NCBI RefSeq assembly: GCF_014212175.1
Contig: NZ_JACJVR010000032.1
Coordinates: 62,001 to 126,000 of the forward strand
Reading direction: 5' to 3'
Source of the DNA: Cohnella xylanilytica
GTDB lineage: Bacteria > Bacillota > Bacilli > Paenibacillales > Paenibacillaceae
Length of the DNA stretch: 64,000 nucleotides
Part shown: one piece after another, positions 1 through 6,602 of the stretch
How positions within the stretch are numbered: position 1 is the stretch's first letter
How the letters are laid out: the number at the start of each line of letters is the position of its first letter
Position numbers and translations under genes: made by a program
The notes under the pieces: model-generated
Seen by the model: only the letters and a program-made list of their open reading frames with translations
The model's database searches: none
What the model was told of the DNA's origin: nothing

Positions 1-882
1 CGGCGCTACCTGGAGTGGCAGAAGCGCGAAGAGAAGGAGCGGGCCGGCAGGAGCGCGGGGCCGTCCACGCCCTACGACGACCTGTGGTCGCTGGAGGAGA
101 GGGAGAACGAGGAGAAGGCGGCCGAGCAGACGTCCGCCCCGGAGACGCGCCGCTTCCCGCCGGAGCCCGAGAAGGACCTGCTCTGGTTCATTCAGGAATT
201 CTCCCCCTACCTGACCGATTGGCAGCGCGACATCCTGTCGATGCTGCGCGAGGAGATGCTCTACTTCTGGCCCCAGATCGAGACGAAAATCATGAACGAA
301 GGCTGGGCGACGTTCTGGCACCAGCGGATCATGCGCGAGCTGCCGCTCACGAGCGAGGAGACGATCGAGTACGCGAAGCTCAATTCGGCCGTCGTGCAGC
401 CGTCGCGGAGCTCGCTCAACCCGTATTATCTGGGGCTTAAGATTTTCGAGGACATCGAGAAGCGGTGGGGACGGGAGAAGATCTTCGAGGTGCGGGAGCT
501 GGATTCGGACCCTTCGTTCCTGCGCAACTATCTGACCAAGGAATTGACGGAGGAGCTGGACCTGTACGTATTCGAGAAAAAAGGGCCGGAATGGACGATC
601 ACGGACAAAGCGTGGGAGAACGTCCGCGATCAGCTCGTCTATTCGAGGGTGAACGGGGGCTTCCCGTACCTCGTCGTCACCGACGGGGATTACCAGCGCG
701 CCGGGGAGCTGTATTTGACCCATCTGTACGAAGGCACGGAGCTCGACCTGAAGTACGTCGAGCGGACGATGCCGTACGTCGTGCAGCTCTGGGGCAAGCC
801 GGCGCATCTGGAGACGGTCGTCGACGGCAAGCCCGTCCTGTTCAGCTGCGACGGCAAGAAGACGACGCGCAGAAATGTTTAA
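1..882 (+). CDS. spoVR: SpoVR family protein, C-terminal part (cut by window edge)
   Basis: The frame is open from base 1 and gives 293 residues, about the last 60% of a SpoVR protein, which is usually near 470 residues. Family landmarks are a W-rich stretch with [10 protein letters not shown], followed by LNPYYLG and a C-terminal half that ends with a short basic tail. SpoVR is needed for normal spore cortex formation in Bacillus. In many bacteria it is linked to PrkA and YhbH; here prkA lies 5.7 kb away on the opposite strand. The start is outside the window. Family assignment is confident; the biochemical role of SpoVR is not known. Confidence 0.93.
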   Translation, partial: RRYLEWQKREEKERAGRSAGPSTPYDDLWSLEERENEEKAAEQTSAPETRRFPPEPEKDLLWFIQEFSPYLTDWQRDILSMLREEMLYFWPQIETKIMNEGWATFWHQRIMRELPLTSEETIEYAKLNSAVVQPSRSSLNPYYLGLKIFEDIEKRWGREKIFEVRELDSDPSFLRNYLTKELTEELDLYVFEKKGPEWTITDKAWENVRDQLVYSRVNGGFPYLVVTDGDYQRAGELYLTHLYEGTELDLKYVERTMPYVVQLWGKPAHLETVVDGKPVLFSCDGKKTTRRNV

Positions 883-935
883 AAATCGGGCGGCGGTCGT
901 AATCTACTCCTAAAGGAAAGGAGTGGATTGCCATC

Positions 936-1832
936 ATGACGACACCATCCGACCGGCAGCCGGCGACGGCCGCCCCGAACCGCCCGGATCGCTTCCCGCC
1001 GCAGCATCAGGATCGCCAGCCGGGGTTGGAGAGCGACATGCACCCCCGCCCCGAAGCGGAATCTCCCATCTACCGCCCGGCGGGCAAGCTGACGGGCAAG
1101 GTCGCTCTCATCTCCGGCGGCGACAGCGGCATCGGCCGCGCGGTGGCCATCGCCTTCGCCAAGGAAGGCGCGGACGTCGCCATCGTCTACCTGAGCGAAT
1201 TCACCGACGCGAGAGACACGCAGCGGGAGGTCGAGCAGGAAGGCCGCCGCTGCCATATCATGGCCGGAGACATCGGCGATCCCGCCTTCTGCAAGCAGGC
1301 GGTCGCGGATACGATCCAGTCGCTCGGCAAGCTCGACGTCGTCGTCAACAACGCCGCCGAGCAGCATCCGATGGACAAGCTGGAGCAGATTACGCCCGAG
1401 CAGCTCGAGAAGACGTTCCGCACGAACGTGTTCGGCATGTTCTACTTGACGCAGGCGGCCATGCCCCACTTGAAGCCGGGCTCCGCCATCATCAATACCG
1501 CTTCGATCACCGCCTACAAGGGCAGCCCGACGCTGCTCGACTACTCGTCCACGAAGGGCGCCGTCGTCTCGTTCACCCGTTCGCTGGCGCTGAACGTCAT
1601 CGGCCAGGGCATCCGGGTGAACGCCGTCGCGCCCGGCCCGATCTGGACGCCGCTTATCCCTTCCACCTTCGACGAGACGAAGGTCGCGAAGTTCGGATCC
1701 GACACGCCGATGAAGCGGGCCGGGCAGCCGGACGAGCTGGCTCCCGCCTACGTGTACCTCGCCTCCGAAGACTCGTCCTATATGGCGGGCCAGGTTCTCC
1801 ACGTCAACGGCGGAGAGATCGTGAACGGGTAA
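936..1832 (+). CDS. SDR family oxidoreductase (general stress protein 39 / YhxC type)
   Basis: A 298-residue NAD(P)-dependent short-chain dehydrogenase. The Rossmann glycine motif GGDSGIG is at residues 61-67, the NNAA motif near 138-141, and the catalytic Ser190, Tyr203 and Lys207 are all present. A proline-rich tail of about 50 residues precedes the fold, as in the Bacillus YdaD/YhxC/YhdF group. A GGAAAGGAG-like ribosome binding site lies upstream of the ATG. The gene follows spoVR by 53 bases on the same strand and ends at a clear terminator. Substrate unknown. Confidence 0.92.
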   Translation: MTTPSDRQPATAAPNRPDRFPPQHQDRQPGLESDMHPRPEAESPIYRPAGKLTGKVALISGGDSGIGRAVAIAFAKEGADVAIVYLSEFTDARDTQREVEQEGRRCHIMAGDIGDPAFCKQAVADTIQSLGKLDVVVNNAAEQHPMDKLEQITPEQLEKTFRTNVFGMFYLTQAAMPHLKPGSAIINTASITAYKGSPTLLDYSSTKGAVVSFTRSLALNVIGQGIRVNAVAPGPIWTPLIPSTFDETKVAKFGSDTPMKRAGQPDELAPAYVYLASEDSSYMAGQVLHVNGGEIVNG

Positions 1833-1862
1833 GCGAACGGATGAACGAGCGGAACTATGAAG

Positions 1863-1893
1863 AAGCGGACAGCCCGGTCGCTGTCCGCTTTTG
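1863..1893 (+). terminator. Intrinsic terminator after the SDR gene
   Basis: A perfect 11-bp stem (AAGCGGACAGC with its complement) and a six-base loop, followed by TTTT. It lies between the SDR gene and the convergent MATE gene. Confidence 0.85.
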
Positions 1894-1944
1894 TCGTGTC
1901 TCTATCCGCGCCTCTGCCTAGACGGCTCCCCGAGTCTCGTCCGT

Positions 1945-3291
1945 TCAGGCTCCCGCTTCCTTGAGCCGGACGGACGTCCAGTCCGTCCGGTAGAAGCGGA
2001 TCATGACCGTCAGGCCCAGCGCGGTCAGGAACGTGTACAACGACAGCCAGGCGCCGGTCCCTCCCCAATCGAACACTTCCACGAACAGATAGGCGAGCGG
2101 AATGAAGAGGAAGAAGTTCAGCACCATCGACGAACGCATGAGGAACGTCGTATCGCCGATTCCCCGCAGGCCCCCCGCGTAGAAGTTGTACAAGCCGTCG
2201 AAAATCTGCAGGAAGGCCGACACCTGAATCAGGTGCGCGGCCGCTTCGTACACCGCCTGGTCGGAGCTGTAGACGCGGGCGATCGGAACGGACCAGATCA
2301 TCTCGGCCGTCCCGAGCAGCAGCAGGAAGATCGAGCCCATGATCGCGGTGTCGGTGCCCGCTCTTCTGCCGTCCGCGGCGCTGCTCCGGCCGATCGCCTG
2401 GCCGACGAGCGTCGTCGCCGTCGCCCCGAACGCGAACGCCGGCATGAAGCCGAGCGACATGACGTTGAGCGCCACCTCGTTCGCGGCGAGCGCCACTTCC
2501 CCGAGACCGACCACGAACATCGTGAAGATATACATCGATATGCTCATCGAGAATTCCTGAAGCCCGAGCTTGCCGCTCTCCTTCAGAATGAGCCGAAGCT
2601 CCTTCCAATCGGGCTTCGGCATTATCCGCGTGACGAACCGCTTGTGCAGCGGAACCCAGAACACGAACAGGCAGCAGGCGAGCTGAAGCACCTCTCCGAT
2701 CAGAATGGCGTACCCCGCTCCCCGCAAGCCGAGGTTGGGGAGGCCGAGCGCGCCGTTCGTGAACGCGTACGTCAGAACGAGCATCGTCCCGTTGCCGATG
2801 ATGGAGACGATCATCGACGTTCGCGTATCTCCGACGCCCCGCAGGAAGCCGTGGAACACGAAGCTGACGATCCCGAACGCCATCGCGTAGAACCGCAGCT
2901 CCAGATAGTCGGAGCCCGCCGCGACGAGCTCGGCCGATCCTCCCGTCCAGCGCAAGGTCGCGTCGCTCCCTCCCCAGCCGGCAAGGGCGATGAGCAGCCC
3001 GACCCCGACGGCGGTCAGCAGCGCCAGATAGAGCCGGGCGATGCCCTTGCGCATCTCGCCCGCGCCGAAGTTCTGGGCGACGAGGTAGCTCGCCGAATGC
3101 CCGATCCCCGAGAACAACGCGAACACGTTGTACATGATGATGTTGGCGACGCCGACGATCCCGATCGTCAAGACGCCGAGATGGCCTACCATAATCAGAT
3201 TGATAGAGCCGGTCACGGTCTGCGTCGCGAACGAGAAGAACGACGGCAGCGTGAGCAGCAGGATGGTCTTCCATTTGGCCAGTCGATTCAT
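1945..3291 (-). CDS. MATE family multidrug exporter
   Basis: 448 residues with about twelve hydrophobic segments in two related halves, as in MATE (NorM/YpnP-type) cation-coupled antiporters. The family's early pattern LPSFFSFATQTVTGSINLIMVG-like is present in the first helices. The chosen ATG sits at the beginning of this fold. Longer upstream reading would run through the terminator of the LytTR gene and into it. A GAGGG element precedes the start. The gene lies downstream of the agr-like operon on the same strand but is separated from it by a terminator, so co-regulation is possible but not shown. Confidence 0.9.
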   Translation of the reverse strand: MNRLAKWKTILLLTLPSFFSFATQTVTGSINLIMVGHLGVLTIGIVGVANIIMYNVFALFSGIGHSASYLVAQNFGAGEMRKGIARLYLALLTAVGVGLLIALAGWGGSDATLRWTGGSAELVAAGSDYLELRFYAMAFGIVSFVFHGFLRGVGDTRTSMIVSIIGNGTMLVLTYAFTNGALGLPNLGLRGAGYAILIGEVLQLACCLFVFWVPLHKRFVTRIMPKPDWKELRLILKESGKLGLQEFSMSISMYIFTMFVVGLGEVALAANEVALNVMSLGFMPAFAFGATATTLVGQAIGRSSAADGRRAGTDTAIMGSIFLLLLGTAEMIWSVPIARVYSSDQAVYEAAAHLIQVSAFLQIFDGLYNFYAGGLRGIGDTTFLMRSSMVLNFFLFIPLAYLFVEVFDWGGTGAWLSLYTFLTALGLTVMIRFYRTDWTSVRLKEAGA

Positions 3292-3379
3292 GATGACGGT
3301 ATCCCTCGTAATTTTCTTCCCTAGTAGAGTTGATCCCAGTTTGACCCAATCTTCTCCGGCTGTCAATGAGCCTCCGCAA

Positions 3380-3408
3380 TAAAAAAAAACCAAGCCTTGC
3401 GGCTTGGG
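3380..3408 (-). terminator. Intrinsic terminator of the agr-like operon
   Basis: On the minus strand CCAAGCC-GCAA-GGCTTGG forms a 7-bp stem followed by nine T. It closes the four-gene operon that ends with the LytTR gene. Confidence 0.9.
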
Positions 3409-3464
3409 AGATGAAGGACAAGCAAAACGATAGACGGCGTCCTGCCGCCCGCGGCCCGCGGAAT

Positions 3465-3857
3465 TCAAACTTCCTTGCGGGTCCAGAACAGCTTCTTCGC
3501 GGCGGGTTGGTAGGACGTCTGCTCCTCGCGGACCAGATGCATGACCTTGTGCATATTCGCTTCGGAGACGGTGGCGAACAAGCTGTCTTTCGACCACGGA
3601 TCCTCGAAATACACTTTTCTTGTCTTCTTGTCGAATGCGACGGCATGGTTCATATTGACCAGATTGCCGCGGTCCAATCTCTCGAAGCCGGACTCTCCGA
3701 GCAGCGACTGGAATTCCTCGAGCGTCGTCGGGTAATAGAAGATTCCCCGCTTCGTGTGGAATTCCGGGCCGTTCGAGGTCGGACGGATCGCCAGCACCTC
3801 TTCGAGCTCGACTTCGACCGGTTTGCCATCCTCATCCAATAGGCGAAAACCAGACAT
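3465..3857 (-). CDS. LytTR-domain DNA-binding regulator without receiver domain
   Basis: 130 residues, taken up almost entirely by one LytTR fold. A short N-terminal strand region is followed by the typical segment with GFERLDRGNLVNMNHA, then a basic strand (KKTRKVYF) and a last helix. LytTR proteins bind pairs of short direct repeats. Most, such as AgrA, carry an N-terminal phospho-receiver; this one has none. A GGAGGG site precedes the ATG, and the gene starts 18 bases after the AgrD-like stop as the last gene of the operon. It resembles stand-alone LytTR regulators that are controlled by a membrane partner (LytTR regulatory systems such as HdrRM and BrsRM). That comparison is inference. 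Confidence 0.85.
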   Translation of the reverse strand: MSGFRLLDEDGKPVEVELEEVLAIRPTSNGPEFHTKRGIFYYPTTLEEFQSLLGESGFERLDRGNLVNMNHAVAFDKKTRKVYFEDPWSKDSLFATVSEANMHKVMHLVREEQTSYQPAAKKLFWTRKEV

Positions 3858-3875
3858 GGCGCTCCCTCCGTTTCT

Positions 3876-4001
3876 TTACGAGCGTTTCAGTTCGGCAGGG
3901 ATCTCGGGCCGATGGAAGAGGTAGAAGCAAGCCGTGCTGACGAAAAAGACAGCGAACACGCCCAAGATTTTGGCAACGCCGATAGCCGCTTTTTTCTTCA
4001 T
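3876..4001 (-). CDS. AgrD-like cyclic lactone autoinducer precursor (41 residues)
   Basis: A short peptide with three parts typical of AgrD: a basic amphipathic N-terminus (MKKKAAIGVAKILG), a hydrophobic stretch ending in STA-CFYLF, and a C-terminal tail RPEIPAELKRS. The tail matches the AgrD pattern PxxPxEL that is removed during processing. By alignment with the Staphylococcus core, a thiolactone ring from Cys25 to Phe29 (CFYLF) is expected. An AGAAAGGAGGAG ribosome binding site is present. The ATG overlaps the agrB stop by four bases (ATGA), so the two genes are translationally coupled. Ring and tail boundaries are predictions. Confidence 0.88.
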   Translation of the reverse strand: MKKKAAIGVAKILGVFAVFFVSTACFYLFHRPEIPAELKRS

Positions 4002-4528
4002 TCGGATTCTCCTCCTTTCTGTTTGATCAATAGCAAAGCGGATTGAAATATGGTAAGGATAGCGAGCGTAGCGTTGTTGAACAAGAAGTTAGCAGACACG
4101 ATCGCCATCGAAACCAACTTGAGGATAGGAAAATACTTCTCCGGAATTCGCGCAAATCCTTTAATGTTGGCCGGAGCAAAAAACAACATCATCAATAAAT
4201 TCGCTATGTTGACAATGTAAACGTATTTCTCGTCAAGCGGAATGAAGGGGGCCGCGCACATGAGAAGAACGGATAACGCGGTGCACAGGCCCGACTTCTC
4301 GATATGGTACCCGCCCGAGAAGAAGCGGAGCACCATGAAGTAGCCCATTCCGTACAGCGTGACCCCCGGCTTGCCGAGGAACAGGCTGATGACGGCGACG
4401 AGAACGACGGCGAACAGCGTATGTAGGATCGTAATGAGGGAGAACTTCATGACCTCGATGCTAGGCGTTTGCTCGGAGTCGACGTTCTTAATCGAGGTCG
4501 CGATGGATAATGCCAGCTTTTCAATCAT
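3998..4528 (-). CDS. AgrB-like peptide-processing membrane protease
   Basis: 176 residues with several membrane helices. The AgrB catalytic signature is intact: Arg68, FSGG at 70-73, His75 and Cys82, with the His-Cys spacing of seven seen in staphylococcal AgrB (H77/C84). AgrB proteases cleave the C-terminal tail of AgrD and form the thiolactone intermediate. The gene begins one base after the upstream membrane-protein gene, whose 3' end carries its ribosome binding site (GGAAGGATAGC). It overlaps the peptide gene downstream. Its base composition is visibly lower in GC than the surrounding housekeeping genes. Confidence 0.93.
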   Translation of the reverse strand: MIEKLALSIATSIKNVDSEQTPSIEVMKFSLITILHTLFAVVLVAVISLFLGKPGVTLYGMGYFMVLRFFSGGYHIEKSGLCTALSVLLMCAAPFIPLDEKYVYIVNIANLLMMLFFAPANIKGFARIPEKYFPILKLVSMAIVSANFLFNNATLAILTIFQSALLLIKQKGGESE

Positions 4529-4529
4529 G

Positions 4530-5180
4530 CTATCCTTCCTTCCGGATCGAGAAATAGATCATTACGGTCAAGATGGCGACTACGACGATGCAGATCGTGG
4601 CGAACGAATCCGACAGTCTCTCGTACGTCATATAGAAGATATTGCCCGCGAACAGAACGACGAGTCCGAGAATCATGAAGATCGCGAACAGCTTGTTCCC
4701 TCGGAGGGTGTCCTTATAGAACCGGCTGTTCGATTGGATATAGCTGAAGCCTCCCTTGGTCACGCTGATGAAGCCCGAGATCAGGCACATCACGAAGAAG
4801 GTCATCACCTGGACGCGATAAGCGTTCCCGGTATACGTCGTTATCTGATCGAAGACGCCGAAGTGGATCAGGATGGTGACGAGCAGCCATTGCACGAGCG
4901 CCTGCGCCACGTATCCGATCGCCACCATGATGAACGAATGGAACAGCTTGGTTCTCAGGATGATGGTCAGCAGGAAAAACAAGATAAACACGTTGACGAG
5001 AGGCGATATATCCTGCAGCGACTCGGTCTGGACCGTGTTGGACACGAAGGCGAGAATGACCGATCCGAGCGCGAACTTCAGAATGTTCTCCTTGACCGAG
5101 AAGCGAAACAGGACCATGACGAAAATAAAGAAAGAAATGTACTCCAGCATTGAGGCCGCAATAAACATGATGAACGACAT
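4530..5180 (-). CDS. AgrC-like six-helix membrane protein lacking a kinase domain
   Basis: 216 residues made up of about six hydrophobic segments, in the size range and style of the N-terminal sensor half of AgrC/ComD-type pheromone receptors. The protein stops after a short basic tail (YFSIRKEG). There is no histidine phosphoacceptor region and no ATPase domain, and neither occurs in the next genes. The ATG at 5180 is chosen because GGGGGA lies just upstream; an earlier in-frame ATG at 5240 has no such site. It is first in the operon, followed one base later by agrB. A role as pheromone receptor or as membrane partner of the LytTR protein is inferred. Confidence 0.75.
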   Translation of the reverse strand: MSFIMFIAASMLEYISFFIFVMVLFRFSVKENILKFALGSVILAFVSNTVQTESLQDISPLVNVFILFFLLTIILRTKLFHSFIMVAIGYVAQALVQWLLVTILIHFGVFDQITTYTGNAYRVQVMTFFVMCLISGFISVTKGGFSYIQSNSRFYKDTLRGNKLFAIFMILGLVVLFAGNIFYMTYERLSDSFATICIVVVAILTVMIYFSIRKEG

Positions 5181-5424
5181 AAGATCCCCCGCACCTCGAC
5201 TTCTATAGTCCCATTTTACCAATGTTACATCATTTTTCATATCTTAAATTATGGTTCGGATCGCTGGAAATAGCAAAATTTCGGACAAACGATTCCTGAT
5301 TTTGCAATATCCTATTAAAAAGTCCCCCGTCCGGGGTCCCTCTTCGTTCCGGCGGCGGGGGCGGCGCGGAACTTTCGGAGGCCGAACGTCGTATAAGTAG
5401 ACGGTAGAAAGCTGGGAACGGGTG

Positions 5425-5889
5425 ATGCGGGAGTTGGATATCGAGAGATTGAACGTGGCGATCCGGGGGCTTCTCGCTTCCGCGGGGAGCGGGACGAAGG
5501 TCGCCATCGAAGAGCGGTTTCCCGGGGGGAGGATGGTCGGGGGAAAGTACAGTCCGTCCTCCGACACGATCACGCTGTACGTCGAGACCATTCGCGCGCA
5601 GTGCGCGCTGCTGTTCGGCTCCGAGGAAGCCGCGGACGAATTCGCCCTGATCGTGTTCGCGCACGAGCTCGGGCATGCGCAGGACGGGGAGCTGGCGGAG
5701 CTGTCCGCGCGGCTGGACGATCCGTCGCTGGCGCCGGAAGAGCGGGCCCGCGTCGCGCTGCGGATCGAAGAGAACGCCTGGCGGTACGCGTCCGCCGTCG
5801 TGCCGGAAAGCCGCGAAGGCCTGTACGAAGCGATCGTCGAACGTTCGCTGTCCGCCTACCGCGAAGCGGTTCGGCCGCGCAGCGCCTGA
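5425..5889 (+). CDS. Putative zinc metallopeptidase (HELGH), 154 residues
   Basis: A small soluble protein with the zincin motif HELGH near residue 80 (IVFAHELGHAQDG) and a downstream EENAWRYA that could supply the third, glutamate ligand. The spacing resembles ImmA/IrrE-like and other small gluzincin domains. I do not recognise an exact family. A GTG three bases upstream of the ATG is an alternative start; the ribosome binding site is weak. The gene is divergent from the agr-like operon, sharing a 244-base upstream region with it. Its substrate is unknown, and any link to peptide signalling rests only on position. Confidence 0.7.
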   Translation: MRELDIERLNVAIRGLLASAGSGTKVAIEERFPGGRMVGGKYSPSSDTITLYVETIRAQCALLFGSEEAADEFALIVFAHELGHAQDGELAELSARLDDPSLAPEERARVALRIEENAWRYASAVVPESREGLYEAIVERSLSAYREAVRPRSA

Positions 5890-5903
5890 CGGCGGCCATA
5901 CGG

Positions 5904-5956
5904 GAAGAGGGGTTGTCCCCATCGGCTTCGCGCCATGGCCGGGACAACCCCTTCTG
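5904..5956. terminator. Long hairpin, probable bidirectional terminator
   Basis: GGGGTTGTCCC pairs perfectly with GGGACAACCCC 21 bases later, extended by AGA/TCT pairs with one bulge. It lies between the convergent zincin and gsiB-like genes. No strong T tract follows on either strand. Confidence 0.6.
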
Positions 5957-6053
5957 CCGTTCCCGGAACTCGATCCGTGCTACGGTCTCGATCCGTTCCA
6001 GGAGCGGCTTCCGTTTATGAACGACTCCCTTGCCGGAGTCCGCGCCGAATCCG

Positions 6054-6410
6054 TCAATCGCGGGAACGGGCTTGTCCGCCCTTGCGTCCCGCCTCTTCGC
6101 GGCTCATTCCGTCCCGGTCCGAGCCGTCGCCTTCGCCGTCCGAATCGCGGCTGCGGGAACCGGAATTGGCTTCGCCGCCCTTCCGGCCGATCTCCTGGTA
6201 GAATTCGCGATCGTGGTTCTTGGACGTCGCTTCTCCGCCCTTCTCGCCGATCTCCTGGTAGAACTCGCGGTCATGGCTGTTGGAGGTCGCTTCCCCGCCC
6301 TTCCGGCCGATCTCTTGGTAGAACTCGCGATCGTGGTTCCTGGAGGTCGCTTCCCCGCCCTTGCGTCCCGCTTCTTCCCGACTCATCTTGTCTTCGTTGC
6401 CGTTGCGCAT
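6054..6410 (-). CDS. gsiB: GsiB-like general stress protein with KGG repeats
   Basis: 118 residues built from about five copies of a roughly 20-residue unit around GRKGGEATS...HDREFYQEIG. This is the hydrophilic, glycine-rich KGG repeat of Bacillus subtilis GsiB and related desiccation or stress proteins. The unit before the last is interrupted by an acidic SRDSDGEGDGSDRD insertion, and a final MSREEAGRKGG repeat follows. A GAGGAG site precedes the ATG. GsiB is strongly induced by stress in B. subtilis under sigma B; a weakly sigma-B-like promoter can be drawn upstream here. Confidence 0.93.
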   Translation of the reverse strand: MRNGNEDKMSREEAGRKGGEATSRNHDREFYQEIGRKGGEATSNSHDREFYQEIGEKGGEATSKNHDREFYQEIGRKGGEANSGSRSRDSDGEGDGSDRDGMSREEAGRKGGQARSRD

Positions 6411-6459
6411 GCCAAGTCACTCCTCTAGGATTGATGTTATGGTGTTGCACATCCTTTAT

Positions 6460-6484
6460 TTACACGCCCGGACGGGCTTCAAAC
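6460..6484 (-). promoter_or_regulatory. Possible sigma-B-like promoter of the gsiB-like gene
   Basis: On the minus strand GTTTGA, 13 bases, GTGTAA, about 50 bases before the start codon. The -35 is close to the sigma-B consensus GTTTAA; the -10 matches GGGTAT only partly. The spacer contains GCCCG/CGGGC symmetry. Confidence 0.35.
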
Positions 6485-6548
6485 GATCATTAGAGGGTTT
6501 TAATGCAGCGCGGCGGCATGGGGAAAAGAAGGGGTCGAGCGCGCCGAA

Positions 6549-6582
6549 AACCGGCATCCGCCCTCTCGGGCGAATGCCGGTT
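6549..6582 (-). terminator. Intrinsic terminator of prkA
   Basis: AACCGGCAT-CGCCC arms pair across a GAGA-type loop, followed on the minus strand by TTTTC. It sits 20 bases beyond the prkA stop. Confidence 0.75.
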
Positions 6583-6602
6583 CCCGCGGCGCGAGCGGCG
6601 CT

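Noticed and set aside
6054-6410. DNA-level tandem repeats
   Set aside because: They are the coding repeats of the KGG protein and need no separate explanation.
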